From: Gracilariopsis chorda | Lineage: Eukaryota; Rhodophyta; Florideophyceae; Gracilariales; Gracilariaceae | Reading direction: 5' to 3' | Assembly (NCBI GenBank): GCA_003194525.1 | Contig: NBIV01000035.1 | Coordinates: forward strand, 248,001-312,000 | DNA length: 64,000 nucleotides | Shown here: in pieces, positions 1-9,004 of the stretch | How positions within the stretch are numbered: the stretch's first letter is position 1 | Layout: every line of letters begins with the position of its first letter | Translations under genes and position numbers: made by a program | The notes under the pieces: generated by a model | The model's database searches: none | Seen by the model: only the letters and a program-made list of their open reading frames with translations | What the model was told of the DNA's origin: nothing

Positions 1-1
1 C

Positions 2-706
2 CACCACAAATTGCGCATCCTCTACAAAAACCGCCTGGAAAGACGAATAGACAGCACCGAGTTTCGCATCATAAACCCTCCCAGACCGGGTAAGAGACTA
101 CTTGTACTTGATCTGGATTACACTCTTTTTGACAGCAAAGGTATAGCCGCCACTGTAGCCGACCTAGGTCGCCCCGGTCTACATGCCTTTCTAGCCTCTG
201 TATACCCATCCTATGATATTGTCGTATGGTCACAAACCTCGTGGCGTTGGCTTGAGGCAAAGCTCACAAGCCTCTCCATGTTGTTTGCCACCGACTACAA
301 GTTATCCTTCGTGCTCGACCGCACCTCCATGTTCCGCGTCCGCTCTCGAGTCGCCAATTTGACCCATCGTCATGAGGTCAAGGCGCTGGAAATCATCTGG
401 CGTCGTTTTCCCGCCTGGAACGCCTCCAATACCATTCACATCGACGACTTGTCCAAGAATTTTGCGCTCAATCCTCAGAGTGGACTCAAAATCAAGCCTT
501 TTCGAAACGCGCAAACCTCGCGTCACAGCGACAGAGAGCTGTTCATGCTCGATCTGTACCTGAACCTTATCGCGGAAAGAGAGAGTGATTTCACAACGCT
601 GGATCACAAGCAGTGGAAGAAATACGTCTGGAGCCGTAATCCGACTGGATACATTCATGCGTCGCGTGGTAATGAAGGTCCACCACCTGATCCATCCTCT
701 TCTTGA
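2..706 (+). CDS. UBLCP1: UBLCP1-like RNA polymerase II CTD phosphatase (5' end outside window)
   Basis: HAD-superfamily phosphatase of the FCP1/SCP class, closest to UBLCP1. In animals UBLCP1 dephosphorylates nuclear proteasome and the Pol II CTD. The catalytic DxDxT motif (DLDYT) lies at 110-124, and the second conserved acidic pair is in HIDDL near 442. The block INPPRPGKRLLVLDLDYTLF and the later NPQSGLKI are typical of UBLCP1. The frame is open to the left edge and the first possible start (TTG at 11) is not a real start, so the N-terminus, including the expected ubiquitin-like domain, is missing here. The 3' end faces HIRIP3 across about 210 bp. Identity is from recognised motifs and is fairly sure. 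Confidence 0.9.
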   Translation, partial: HHKLRILYKNRLERRIDSTEFRIINPPRPGKRLLVLDLDYTLFDSKGIAATVADLGRPGLHAFLASVYPSYDIVVWSQTSWRWLEAKLTSLSMLFATDYKLSFVLDRTSMFRVRSRVANLTHRHEVKALEIIWRRFPAWNASNTIHIDDLSKNFALNPQSGLKIKPFRNAQTSRHSDRELFMLDLYLNLIAERESDFTTLDHKQWKKYVWSRNPTGYIHASRGNEGPPPDPSSS

Positions 707-919
707 TTGCACGCTTCACTTTTTGGTTTCGGCTTTCTTCTTTTCTTTTTGTCTTGCGCACAACTGGTCTTGCGGAGAGACTAGGCTTGTTTTTGAGAGA
801 GCAGTTTTCGTGTCTTGATTGATTACCAAAATGCCCTCCTCGATGTACAGTTGCTTGTTCATTATGCGCATGTTGTTTGAAATGCTACCCTCCTTGTTTG
901 TTAACTTACGATTATCAGT

Positions 920-1962
920 TTACTCTGAACCGTCAGATGGCGCGGCATAGCCTTCACTTTCTCCACTGTCGGATTTCTCAGACAGCTCTGCACCGCTGAG
1001 ATCCGACGGTAGTCTATCGCTGAGCTGCACTGTCGGTTTAGACGCCCTGCGTCGTCTCGACCGACCTTCCTCCTCGATGATGTTGCTGTGTTCAACAAGA
1101 GTACAATAAGATTGGTGAGTACGGCAGATATTAAAGGGTTAGCGTTGTACAGTACTTGATTTTGTACCACGTACCTGGCGTCAAGTCCCTCCAGTTCCTT
1201 CTCCCTGGCAATACGCTTCCGATGCCTAGCGATTTCATTCGGTGTCATGTGAAGCGGATCAGGGTCTTGCACTCCCCTTGAGCGCAGGTGTGAAAGCACA
1301 TTGTTGTATTTCTCCACGTCGTCTTTGCCTCGTAATCTTGATGGTGGCGCCGTACAGCCCAGTTGACGGCACAGTTTCTTCAACGTTTGCAGGCGTCGAG
1401 CGGCTGGGGAATTTGCTACCACGTGTTGACGCTTTGCCACAGTAGTGGATGCACTCTTCTTTCGACGCGGTTTTGCAGGCGGTTCCGAGTCTGCTTGGGA
1501 AGCCGAGTCCGAGTCTGAGAGTGCAACTTTCCTGGCCCTCTTCCGTGCAAAGCTCTTCCTCACCGGCGGTTCGTCGTCAAAAACGTCGTCGTCATAATCT
1601 GGTTGTTGAGGTTCTGGCGATGCATGACGCTCTTTGGGTTGTTCATGCTTCTGAGGTATATCGTGGTGATGCTTTTCATGTTGAGGAGACTTGGCGAATT
1701 CCTCTGCTGCTGCTGTGTCGGGTTCGGGTTTTGGGTGGGGTTGTTGGGGCTTGGGGGCTGAGTCTGCGGTGCTGCTGAGAACGACGTTGAGAGCGGATTT
1801 AACAGCTTGTTTGACTTGCATAAAGTTGTCACCTACACGGTCGCCCAGACGTTCGAGGACTCTTTCGCGCACTATCTTGCCGGTGATTTGGCTGAGGTCT
1901 TGACCGGTGAGCATGTCGCGTACCATGGAGGTTATCTCCTGCTGTGAAAAGTGAGCCGTCAT
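920..1962 (-). CDS. HIRIP3: HIRIP3-like histone chaperone (DEK_C + CHZ), two exons
   Basis: Likely nuclear histone H2A/H2B chaperone. Exon 1 is 1962-1175, exon 2 is 1085-920, with an 89-bp GTACGT...ACAG intron at 1174-1086, giving about 317 aa. Residues 1-60 look like a DEK C-terminal domain (QQEITSMVRDML...). The middle is acidic and lysine/arginine rich with poly-basic stretches. The C-terminal part has the HIRIP3 helical block followed by a CHZ motif that only becomes complete after splicing (LDASNIIEEEGRSRRRR). Reading through the intron instead breaks CHZ and gives a nonsense tail. DEK_C plus CHZ is a known combination in plant and fungal HIRIP3-like proteins. Divergent from the Ycf20-like gene. 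Confidence 0.82.
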
Positions 1963-2395
1963 GGTTGGATTCTTGCTTGCTAGGAGGATGGAGCGCCCTG
2001 GCCTTTCCTGACAACAGTCGTGCCGCTGCCTAAAGACGCATGAGTGTGCGGAGTGCAGATTTGGTACTGCGGGGCTTTCCGTTTCGCAGCAAGCGCGCGT
2101 TTTTCGATTTGACGCGGATCAGATGTGGCGAAAACCGCTGAAACCGAAACTCTTCGAGAGCAACGCTTTGAAGACTGATCCGGAGGTTACCAACCAGGCT
2201 GGGCGGGTAGCAGTGGGATATGCTTAGTATCCCCTCGCGTATAGTCGGTAGCTGAGGTAGAGCCCCGGCTACCGTGAATGCACTGGCAGTGGCCCTGGTT
2301 TGAAGGCCCTCTGGAGACGCACGGAGTACTGGGGCCGTCAGGGCCGCCCTCTCCACACCAGAGCATCTCCGGATGTGCACGCCCTGCCGTCCGCA
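1963..2395. promoter_or_regulatory. Divergent intergenic region HIRIP3 / Ycf20-like
   Basis: A 433-bp spacer between two diverging start codons. It should hold both promoters. Open frames inside it start at non-ATG codons or overlap the 5' ends and match nothing I know. No clear TATA box or repeat was seen. Confidence 0.4.
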
Positions 2396-2998
2396 ATGCG
2401 CTTGCGTCTCTATGCCATGATTGCGTCACCGGTTGCTTTCCAGTCCTTCCTCCCGTGCACGCTCGTTCTCCCCAAAAAGAACCAACCCTGCATCTCCCGA
2501 CGTCCTCTCATCACTTTGCAGGCCTCCCCGTCGCAAAAGGGCCCACAGCCACCGTGGCGAAGAGAGGACGATCTGCTCAGCCGTCTCAACGCCATCCCCG
2601 AGCAACTCGCCTCTCCTTCAGATTCATCCGGTCGCTCGCAGAACAAACTGCGAAAATCTTCCGAACCTGAAGGCCAACTAATCGGTATCGTCAAGTACCT
2701 GAGGTCTGATCTTTCTTTCGGCGTTGACAGATATCTTTCCAACCCGTTCAACCTTATCACGTCAGCAGCACTTGCCATACTGTTCGGCTTCTTTTCTGCT
2801 ACTTCTGCCGCAACCATCATTGGTTCTGTTGCTGACTGGGACCCGCTAGCCGCTGCCGTACTGCTCATTTGGACTGAATCGTTTACCAAGTTTTACTACA
2901 CTGCACACCGTCCCTCTCGATTACTTCAACTCATAAATGCATTCAAAATCGGACTGATATACGGCATGACAATTGACGCACTCAAACTCAGCAATTGA
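2396..2998 (+). CDS. YCF20: Ycf20-like (DUF565) plastid membrane protein
   Basis: 200 aa from the ATG at 2396; the longer open frame upstream begins only with TTG. Residues 1-30 (MRLRLYAMIASPV...) are hydrophobic/basic and resemble a transit peptide. The C-terminal 80 residues match Ycf20: a membrane segment ALAILFGFFSATSAATIIG, then DWDPLAAAVLLIWTE and the closing block LINAFKIGLIYGMTIDALKL. Ycf20 is encoded in many algal plastid genomes; in green plants, nuclear homologues affect non-photochemical quenching. In red algae ycf20 is usually plastid-encoded, so a nuclear copy would be a paralogue or a transfer. The stop codon overlaps the cyclin L start by one base. Confidence 0.82.
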   Translation: MRLRLYAMIASPVAFQSFLPCTLVLPKKNQPCISRRPLITLQASPSQKGPQPPWRREDDLLSRLNAIPEQLASPSDSSGRSQNKLRKSSEPEGQLIGIVKYLRSDLSFGVDRYLSNPFNLITSAALAILFGFFSATSAATIIGSVADWDPLAAAVLLIWTESFTKFYYTAHRPSRLLQLINAFKIGLIYGMTIDALKLSN

Positions 2999-4074
2999 TG
3001 CCCTTCACGTCTCCCTCCGTCCAAGACGGTGTTTCATTGGAAGAACAAAATCGCCAGCTAGCCTTCGCCTCCAATTTGATCCGCGAATCATGTCTTGCGC
3101 TACGTCTTTCTCAACGCGTATGTGCCAACGCGCAAATGTTACTGCATCGCTTCTATACTCAGGTTTCCATCGTTGCCCACTCTACCATATGGGCGGCAGG
3201 AGCTTGTATATTGCTCTCAACCAAGTTGGCTGATGAAACCCGATCCTTGCGTCATGTAGTCAACGTTGTTTACGACCGCGTTATCCACCGTCAAAACATG
3301 CCTGTTGAAACTGTCGCCGTGGGCGGTCGTAACTGTCGTCGACCGATCGAGTACTACGGCGCAGAAGGCTATCATTGGAAGTTTGCTTTCATTGCAACGG
3401 AGCGACACATCTTGAAAGAGCTGGGCTTTCGACTGGCGATGGAGCTTCCGCATAACTTCATTCTAATATTCGTTAATACTCTTCGCGACAAAGCGGGTGC
3501 CCCCGGGTGGTCTGAGTGCGAAGGCGATTTCAAGGCTCTGTTGCAAACGGCTTGGGACTACGCAAATGACCTGCTTATCGATCAACTATGTGTCCGAGAA
3601 GCACCCGAAGCACTGGCGTGCTCATGCATCTCGCTGGCGACGGAACACTGTGAGGGATCTTTACCTGACGGATGGGAAACTGTACTAGGATCCAGTAAAG
3701 AGGAGTGTGAAAGGCTAGCTTTATATATTCGAGCGCTTTATAAACGCTCGGCATGGATTTCTTGCTACAAGAACTATTCCCGCGCTCAGGTTCTTGAAAA
3801 GTTTTCGTTGAGAGAACTGCCCCATGACCAAGTGCAAAGGTCACACATCTACGAAGATGATACTGGGAAGAGGTTACGGTCCGTGGAAGAATCTCATGAA
3901 AGTGTGCAAGTATCAAAGAAACTCTGCGAAAACGAGAACAGCACCGTCGACGACGCGACTTCTAAGTCTGACAAGAACGTGGGCGAATTGGACAACCCAA
4001 GCGTAGAGAATGGTGCATTGAAACCGGTTCGACGGAAACGAAAGCGTCGTCGCTTTGAAGACGCAGCAGGATAG
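2998..4074 (+). CDS. CCNL: Cyclin L-type cyclin
   Basis: 358 aa from the ATG at 2998. Cyclin L pairs with CDK11-type kinases and works in Pol II transcription and splicing. The N-terminus (SPSVQDGV) aligns with the conserved PSMQDG start of the cyclin L core, so little is missing. Two cyclin folds follow: LLHRFYTQVS...HSTIWAAGACILLSTK (about 40-75) and the second from about 165. The helix linking them contains ILKELGFRLAMELPH. The tail is charged and ends in a basic KRKRRR nuclear-localisation-like stretch rather than a long RS domain. ATG 2998 shares its A with the TGA of the upstream gene; an upstream spliced exon is the alternative. Confidence 0.85.
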   Translation: MPFTSPSVQDGVSLEEQNRQLAFASNLIRESCLALRLSQRVCANAQMLLHRFYTQVSIVAHSTIWAAGACILLSTKLADETRSLRHVVNVVYDRVIHRQNMPVETVAVGGRNCRRPIEYYGAEGYHWKFAFIATERHILKELGFRLAMELPHNFILIFVNTLRDKAGAPGWSECEGDFKALLQTAWDYANDLLIDQLCVREAPEALACSCISLATEHCEGSLPDGWETVLGSSKEECERLALYIRALYKRSAWISCYKNYSRAQVLEKFSLRELPHDQVQRSHIYEDDTGKRLRSVEESHESVQVSKKLCENENSTVDDATSKSDKNVGELDNPSVENGALKPVRRKRKRRRFEDAAG

Positions 4075-4225
4075 AGAGCACAGCAAGGTCCTCTCTTCTT
4101 GAGATATGTGTGAATCGAAGCATGTTCTCTACCAATTTTGAGAGTGTGCGATTTTCATTTGGCCGTATTTGTTTTGCAAACGCACAACATCGCAAACTAT
4201 TCGTTTAGGCCTTTGCGTTTTCAAG

Positions 4226-4444
4226 ATGCACCCACTACCGCTGGCGCCAGTGCCCTTCCTCCTTGCGACAATTTCTCTCTTTTCTTCATATCTACTTCTT
4301 GGACAGCGATATTGGCTCGAGTCCGAATTTCGCTCTCTCGTGCCCCGATATCCGCGCTCGATTTCCACTGTGACTCCTACATGTACAGCTAAGACTTTCC
4401 GTTTGTCAACAGTACCGAACCAGGCCGTATACGAATGGAAATAG
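4226..4444 (+). CDS. Possible 72-aa single-pass membrane protein
   Basis: Small frame in the convergent gap after cyclin L. It begins MHPLPLAPVPFLLATISLF and has one hydrophobic segment (about residues 6-25), then an aromatic/basic stretch (GQRYWLESEF) and a polar tail. The layout resembles small organelle or ER membrane subunits, but I recognise no family. It could be 3' UTR of cyclin L read by chance. Low confidence. Confidence 0.25.
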   Translation: MHPLPLAPVPFLLATISLFSSYLLLGQRYWLESEFRSLVPRYPRSISTVTPTCTAKTFRLSTVPNQAVYEWK

Positions 4445-4868
4445 AACAGCCAGGGAAACCCCGGTATCCCTACTCTGCACATATTATATAACGTTTTACG
4501 TAGAGGCGCGCTTGACTCGATCAATAGCAAGTCGGTTGCTCACCTAACTTTGACGCAGCCTTGGGGTATCAGCTGCGGTCTTTCGCTTCCCTGTTTTCCA
4601 TAGAACTCGTGAAGGCACAGGTCAGGAACAATCGCTGTATCATACCCCTGAAGAGAAGTCCCATCCCCTCATAGTTTCCCATCATCCCTGAATAAAGACC
4701 GAGAGCTACAGGACTTAGTCCGATGCCCTAGTACCCGGCGGGTGGACAATGATGTCGTCAGTGGAAGAGAGCAGACGATATCGAAGGAAGCACCAGATAT
4801 TTCAATCGAGCGATGAAATCCTAATCAGGTTTCGATTGTGGCATAAGAGTGTGATATTTTGCAGACTG
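4445..4868. other. Convergent intergenic region, no gene seen
   Basis: About 420 bp between the small frame or cyclin L and the 3' end of the minus-strand plastid protein gene. Only short frames; no repeat or RNA structure recognised. Confidence 0.5.
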
Positions 4869-5864
4869 TTATTCAAGCCCTTGGAGCAATGGGGGATACG
4901 GTTGTCCCATCTCAGCTCCCTTGAACATGATATCTAGGACTCGATTTTCACGCACCAGTGACAATCGCGTATGTTCTCCAGAGCAGAGATACAAACCTTC
5001 CTTTTCGCAAACAGTAACAATCTGCCGCACATCCACTTCATAGTCCTCTGCAAGTTCTACTAAGCTCTTATCGCTGTATCTGTCCGCTAGATCAAGAGCG
5101 TCAAAACTTGTGACAAGCTTCAACAATCGTTCGATCTCATCTGTGGTCATGTTGTTTCTAATACTGGTCGCTGTTGTTATGGGGGTCGGAACGCCATACG
5201 CAAGCATGGCATCAACTACGAATTCAACTGGGATAAAGTAGTCATCTGCAACATCTCCAACTGTGCAGTCAATCATTCCATCACCGAGAACAAGCTGTGA
5301 AGGATCTACTGCTTTCTTCCGAGTTACAATATCATGCAAGCGCTGCTGGTTGGGAAACTTTTGTGCCGCGTTTTCCAGTTCGTCGTGAGCGCCATCTAAG
5401 TACATCTGACGCGCCCAGCTTGGCATGTAGGGAAGGTTTTCTTCACAAAAATAATGCATTGTACCTTTTTTTGTCTGTCCAACGGGCACTTGATCTTCTT
5501 TTGTTCCCGCTGTTTCCTCCGCAGCCTTTTCCTTGCCGTCGCCCAGTTCATCGCTTGTGGTTTCTGCGAGCGAGAGAAAATCTTCTTCCCAGTCGGCATC
5601 AAGTTGTAAATCACGACCATCGCTTTTCAGTTTTTCCAGAACCGAACTGATTTGGGTGCTATCCAGAACAACATGCGTATCATCTGAGACGAAATCATCG
5701 TAGTGGACGTCAGGTGCGTGGGTAACATCATCTGGCGAAGCGACTGCTACCAGTGGTCTTCTGCGCTTTGTGAATACCTTCTTGGGCTGTATGGGGTTCG
5801 ATGCTCGACTTCTGTAGGCTCCAGGAACTTTAGCAGCATAGAAAGGTGGGATGAAGGTTTGCAT
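4869..5864 (-). CDS. Predicted plastid protein with paired helix-turn-helix-like modules, function unknown
   Basis: 331 aa, ATG at 5864. The first 40 residues are basic and hydroxylated with an RRRPLVAVAS end, like a plastid transit peptide. Residues 60-130 are acidic and probably disordered. After a conserved-looking WARQMYLDGAHDEL block, residues 199-225 (TVGDVADDYFIPVEFVVDAM) and 256-293 (SLVELAEDYEVDVRQIVTVC) look like two related helical modules of the V-x-x-[LV]-A-x-[DE]-[YF]-x-[IV] type, as in sigma- or MerR-like HTHs. I recognise no named family. A nucleic-acid-binding role in plastid gene expression is an inference. Divergent from RPB12. Confidence 0.6.
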   Translation of the reverse strand: MQTFIPPFYAAKVPGAYRSRASNPIQPKKVFTKRRRPLVAVASPDDVTHAPDVHYDDFVSDDTHVVLDSTQISSVLEKLKSDGRDLQLDADWEEDFLSLAETTSDELGDGKEKAAEETAGTKEDQVPVGQTKKGTMHYFCEENLPYMPSWARQMYLDGAHDELENAAQKFPNQQRLHDIVTRKKAVDPSQLVLGDGMIDCTVGDVADDYFIPVEFVVDAMLAYGVPTPITTATSIRNNMTTDEIERLLKLVTSFDALDLADRYSDKSLVELAEDYEVDVRQIVTVCEKEGLYLCSGEHTRLSLVRENRVLDIMFKGAEMGQPYPPLLQGLE

Positions 5865-6322
5865 GGTACCAAAATTGAGTCAAGCTTGAAGGAGGCTTGG
5901 AACGTCCTTGGGGTTTGCGAGCACAGTGAGCACGGAGATCAAAGCGGTCGCGTGCTGATCCGCAGTGTGCGTGTGACTGTGCGTGCTACTGCGGAGGTTT
6001 CCAAGCCACTTGTGCCAACAGTATAGTACGTGTACACGTGCATGGATCATTGTTTGAAACTTACGAACCCTTTCCTTACGCATATTCCTCCTTGTTTACA
6101 CTTTGCGCATGACCATGAATTTCGATTATTTGGAAGGCCACCGTTCGTACCATTGTATTCAATAGTCATGAGTTTGTAGGACATCTAAGAACGCCGGCGC
6201 ACCCACCGTCCACTTCGGCACGCACTCCGCCTTCGCTCAACCGCAAACGAAGTCTCTAAGAACACCAACTCCCAACGTATCGAAGCCAGTGTCGAACACA
6301 ACTATTTCTCCACTTAAGCACA
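5865..6322. promoter_or_regulatory. Divergent intergenic region plastid protein / RPB12
   Basis: 458 bp between diverging start codons. It contains short GTGTGCGTGTG-type runs near 5965-5990 but no clear TATA box. It presumably serves both genes. Confidence 0.4.
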
Positions 6323-6551
6323 ATGAACTACCGCTGCGGAGTAAGTTGTAAAGCATCCCAACTGTCCTTAAACTACCAACATGTAACATAAGAATTGCTA
6401 ATGATCCTGTTGTCTTCTTTGGCCATGCCCCCAGGGATGTGGACAGATAATTGACCTCGGACCGGGAGCTCAAGTCAAGTGCAATGCTTGTGGAAGCCGC
6501 ATATTGTGGAAACTGCGAACTAAGAAGGTTGTGCAGTACGAAGCACGCTGA
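6323..6551 (+). CDS. RPB12: RNA polymerase subunit RPB12 (RPABC4), two exons
   Basis: Shared zinc-ribbon subunit of RNA polymerases I, II and III. Exon 1 is 6323-6340 (ATG plus five codons), the intron is 6341-6434 (GTAAGT...CCCCAG, 94 bp) and exon 2 is 6435-6551. The product is 44 aa. It begins MNYRCGGCGQIIDLG, and the two CxxC knuckles (CGGC, CNAC) and the diagnostic C-terminus RTKKVVQYEAR match RPB12. It lacks the N-terminal extension seen in some homologues. Too short and too split to show as an open frame; neither exon alone would be called. Divergent from the minus-strand plastid gene. Confidence 0.92.
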
Positions 6552-7273
6552 GCTTTCGTATCTCAACTCATGGATATGTCTCTTCAACACGTACAAAGGG
6601 TGGCTTGCCATTCTTTCTCACGTAATGCGTTCGCCGGTTCCAGATAGCGCCCGTAATTAATTTCGTTCTCTTTGAATGTGCTACTGAGTTGTAATCTTTG
6701 GATCCGTTCGTTGTAAACACTCAGCTCCGTGTATTTTGGTGTTAAGCTGTGATCCCTGCTTTGTTGCGATCCGAGTAGCGATACCTAACCGTCGTGTCTT
6801 TTCCGCAAATCTATCGATTCATCTCCATATGTTCCACATGTCAAAGAACGCTGCGATTTTTCATTAACCGTCAAACCTTGCTACGCTTTGTCGACGCTTA
6901 AGTCCGACGCAGAGCTGATTGTTTGCCTTCACTTCTATATCATTCAGACGAAGACTGCTTTGTCTTGTATGTGGATCCGTACTGCAAATTCTTAAAACCA
7001 TCTCGGAGGGCTTACATCTAATTCCCAGACTCTAGTCTTCGTATTGTAGCACCTCATTTGGCTTCTCTACGATTCGCGCCCACAGTCTTCGTGCAAGGTC
7101 AACACTCCATGGCGAAGAGTAGAATACGTTGTTCCGTAGGTATTTCTTTGACATGCCCAAGTTCTCTCAAGAGACAGAGACCAGCAATTCATGGTCTGGA
7201 CGGATCTGCTGTTTTCTACTTCAGTTGCCACGTGACCTTTTGCTTCGTTCCATGACTTTAATTCTTGCCCACC

Positions 7274-7312
<39 letters not shown>

Positions 7313-7876
7313 ATATGAGCTCGTGTCTCTTATTCCCAGACTACGGTAGGGATTACATTGAGAAGAACCCCTCTCTCTCTACATAAACCAACAGCTTTTC
7401 GGGCCAACCTCTTTTTCTTTCTGGAAATGACGTCGTGAATACCGTACATATCAGATACAGTTGATCTAAAACACCCCCAGCATTCCCTTCTTTTCCCTTC
7501 TTAGAGCACAAGCATCACAATTCTCTGCAGTCAACACCTCTTCTCACACAACAAGTTGCACGTTTCACAATCTTGCCTGGAAAGGCTGTGGCACCGTCCC
7601 GAACCTTGTCTTTGAATTGAGACCTAATGCGTGACATTTCGCCACCTCTGTTCTCAGATGGTGTTAAACAGCACCTAGGCTGCCGCGAGATGCTCCCCAG
7701 ACCCATGGACACCACTGCCCCTTTAAACCGGACAAAATTTAATGACTTCCCTCTTTGAAGTGTACTGAGGGCTCGGTCTTTTGCGCATGTGAGCTTGTTG
7801 ATGGAGGAAATCTACTTCAAACACTCTATCGCCTTGTGTTAACGATGCTCCGTTCTGTACAGTTAGTCGTACGTCT
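6552..7876. other. 1.3-kb gene-poor stretch
   Basis: No frame here resembles a protein I know, and no tRNA-like B box was found. It contains a (GT)17 microsatellite, listed separately. It may hold the RPB12 3' UTR and distal promoter of the next gene. Confidence 0.5.
7277..7310. repeat. (GT)17 microsatellite
   Basis: Uninterrupted GT dinucleotide tract of 34 bases in non-coding DNA between RPB12 and the 313-aa membrane protein gene. A polymorphic marker candidate, with Z-DNA-forming potential. Confidence 0.95.
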
Positions 7877-7898
7877 AGCTTTCTGCTGCAGAAGCGTT

Positions 7899-7982
7899 AT
7901 TCGTTACAAGCTTGATCGCTCGAGATTCGTTATACCCTCTGTCACCCGGGATTCGTTACGTCCAGTACCACGGGATACGTTA
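7899..7982 (+). repeat. Degenerate ~25-bp tandem array with ATTCGTTA core
   Basis: The octamer ATTCGTTA occurs at 7899, 7925 and 7951, with a variant ATACGTTA at 7975, spaced 26, 26 and 24 bases. Flanking bases are only partly conserved (CGAG/CCGGG/CGGG before the core). The array ends about 80 bp before the ATG at 8063, so a cis-regulatory role in that promoter is possible. Confidence 0.7.
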
Positions 7983-8062
7983 CACCTACTACCTACCAGC
8001 AACTTAAACGCCCCGGCTCTGGGCTCCTGTCCTTTCTGCCCTCACCCATAACCTTTGCTTTC

Positions 8063-9004
8063 ATGCTTCAGCACTGCTCGATCCAAACTCTCAATCCAAC
8101 TATACACTTCAATCCAACCATGACCAACTGCGATAAGGCCGTTAGAATCATCCCAGCCCTCTTGTCTGCCACTGCCGCAATTATTTGCGTTATCGCTCTT
8201 CGTAAGATAAAGCAGCGCAAAGAAAGCCGAAGTCGCGAACATTGCAGAGAGGTGAATAATATCACTTCGCAGAACGACCATGGTGTACAAGGTGTGGACC
8301 CTGCCCAAGTCCCAACTCCGTTCACTGCTCCTAAGGCGACGAAAGCGTTGGTAACCGAGCAAACTGAAGCCGCTTCGAAAACTGAAAGGAGGGTTGCAGC
8401 TTCATCCCCAAGAATGCAAGGGATAAGAGGCGCTCTTTATGGCATTCATGGTTTCTTCGGCGCAGGGAAGAATAATTCGTCGAAGAAAAAGAAAGCGCTC
8501 CTTGAAGCTGTTCGAAGCTGCTCCCCGTCATCTTCGGCTGTTGAAAACGCCGGGTCCTCTTCGTCACATGCCGCTAAACAAGATGCTGCGATTTCCACTC
8601 CTCACCCCGTTGACGAAGTTCTCACTCTTTCTAACGCCGATTCCGCCGCAGTTTTCCCGGAGATAAATACAAACACGTTATCAACTACAGCTCGTAACGA
8701 AGACGACAATTCATCTCGTGAGTCTTCCCCTAGTCCTTCGGCGGATGACGGCTTCCGTCAAAAGGATTCGCAAAGTCTTGTTTGTCGTGAGGAGGATCTG
8801 ATCAATTACAAACCCAAACCAAACCAAACCAGCTTTGAAGACTTGATTGATCCCGAGCGTGGCGAACGGAGCCCAGCTTTAGGCCCGGACATGAAGCGAA
8901 CAGGAGGTGTTGTCCCATCAGGACAGCACCGGTCGAGACGCAGAAGGGCATGCAGGAAAAGACCGCGATGTAGGCTGATTGTGCACAGCTCAAATGAAGT
9001 TTGA
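8063..9004 (+). CDS. Single-pass membrane protein with Ser-rich cytosolic region, unknown
   Basis: 313 aa from the ATG at 8063; a second ATG at 8120 (MTNCDKAVRI) sits closer to the membrane segment and may be the true start. One hydrophobic helix at about residues 26-46 (IIPALLSATAAIICVIALRK) is followed by basic residues, which suggests a signal anchor with a cytosolic C-terminus. The rest is serine/acidic low complexity with KKKK and RSRRRRACRKRPR clusters. No enzyme motif or known family is visible. Codon use looks normal, so I think it is real but lineage-specific. Confidence 0.55.
   Translation: MLQHCSIQTLNPTIHFNPTMTNCDKAVRIIPALLSATAAIICVIALRKIKQRKESRSREHCREVNNITSQNDHGVQGVDPAQVPTPFTAPKATKALVTEQTEAASKTERRVAASSPRMQGIRGALYGIHGFFGAGKNNSSKKKKALLEAVRSCSPSSSAVENAGSSSSHAAKQDAAISTPHPVDEVLTLSNADSAAVFPEINTNTLSTTARNEDDNSSRESSPSPSADDGFRQKDSQSLVCREEDLINYKPKPNQTSFEDLIDPERGERSPALGPDMKRTGGVVPSGQHRSRRRRACRKRPRCRLIVHSSNEV

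Noticed and set aside
7277-7310. CRISPR-like or telomeric repeat
   Set aside because: A simple GT microsatellite with no spacers; no CRISPR array or telomere repeat exists in the window.
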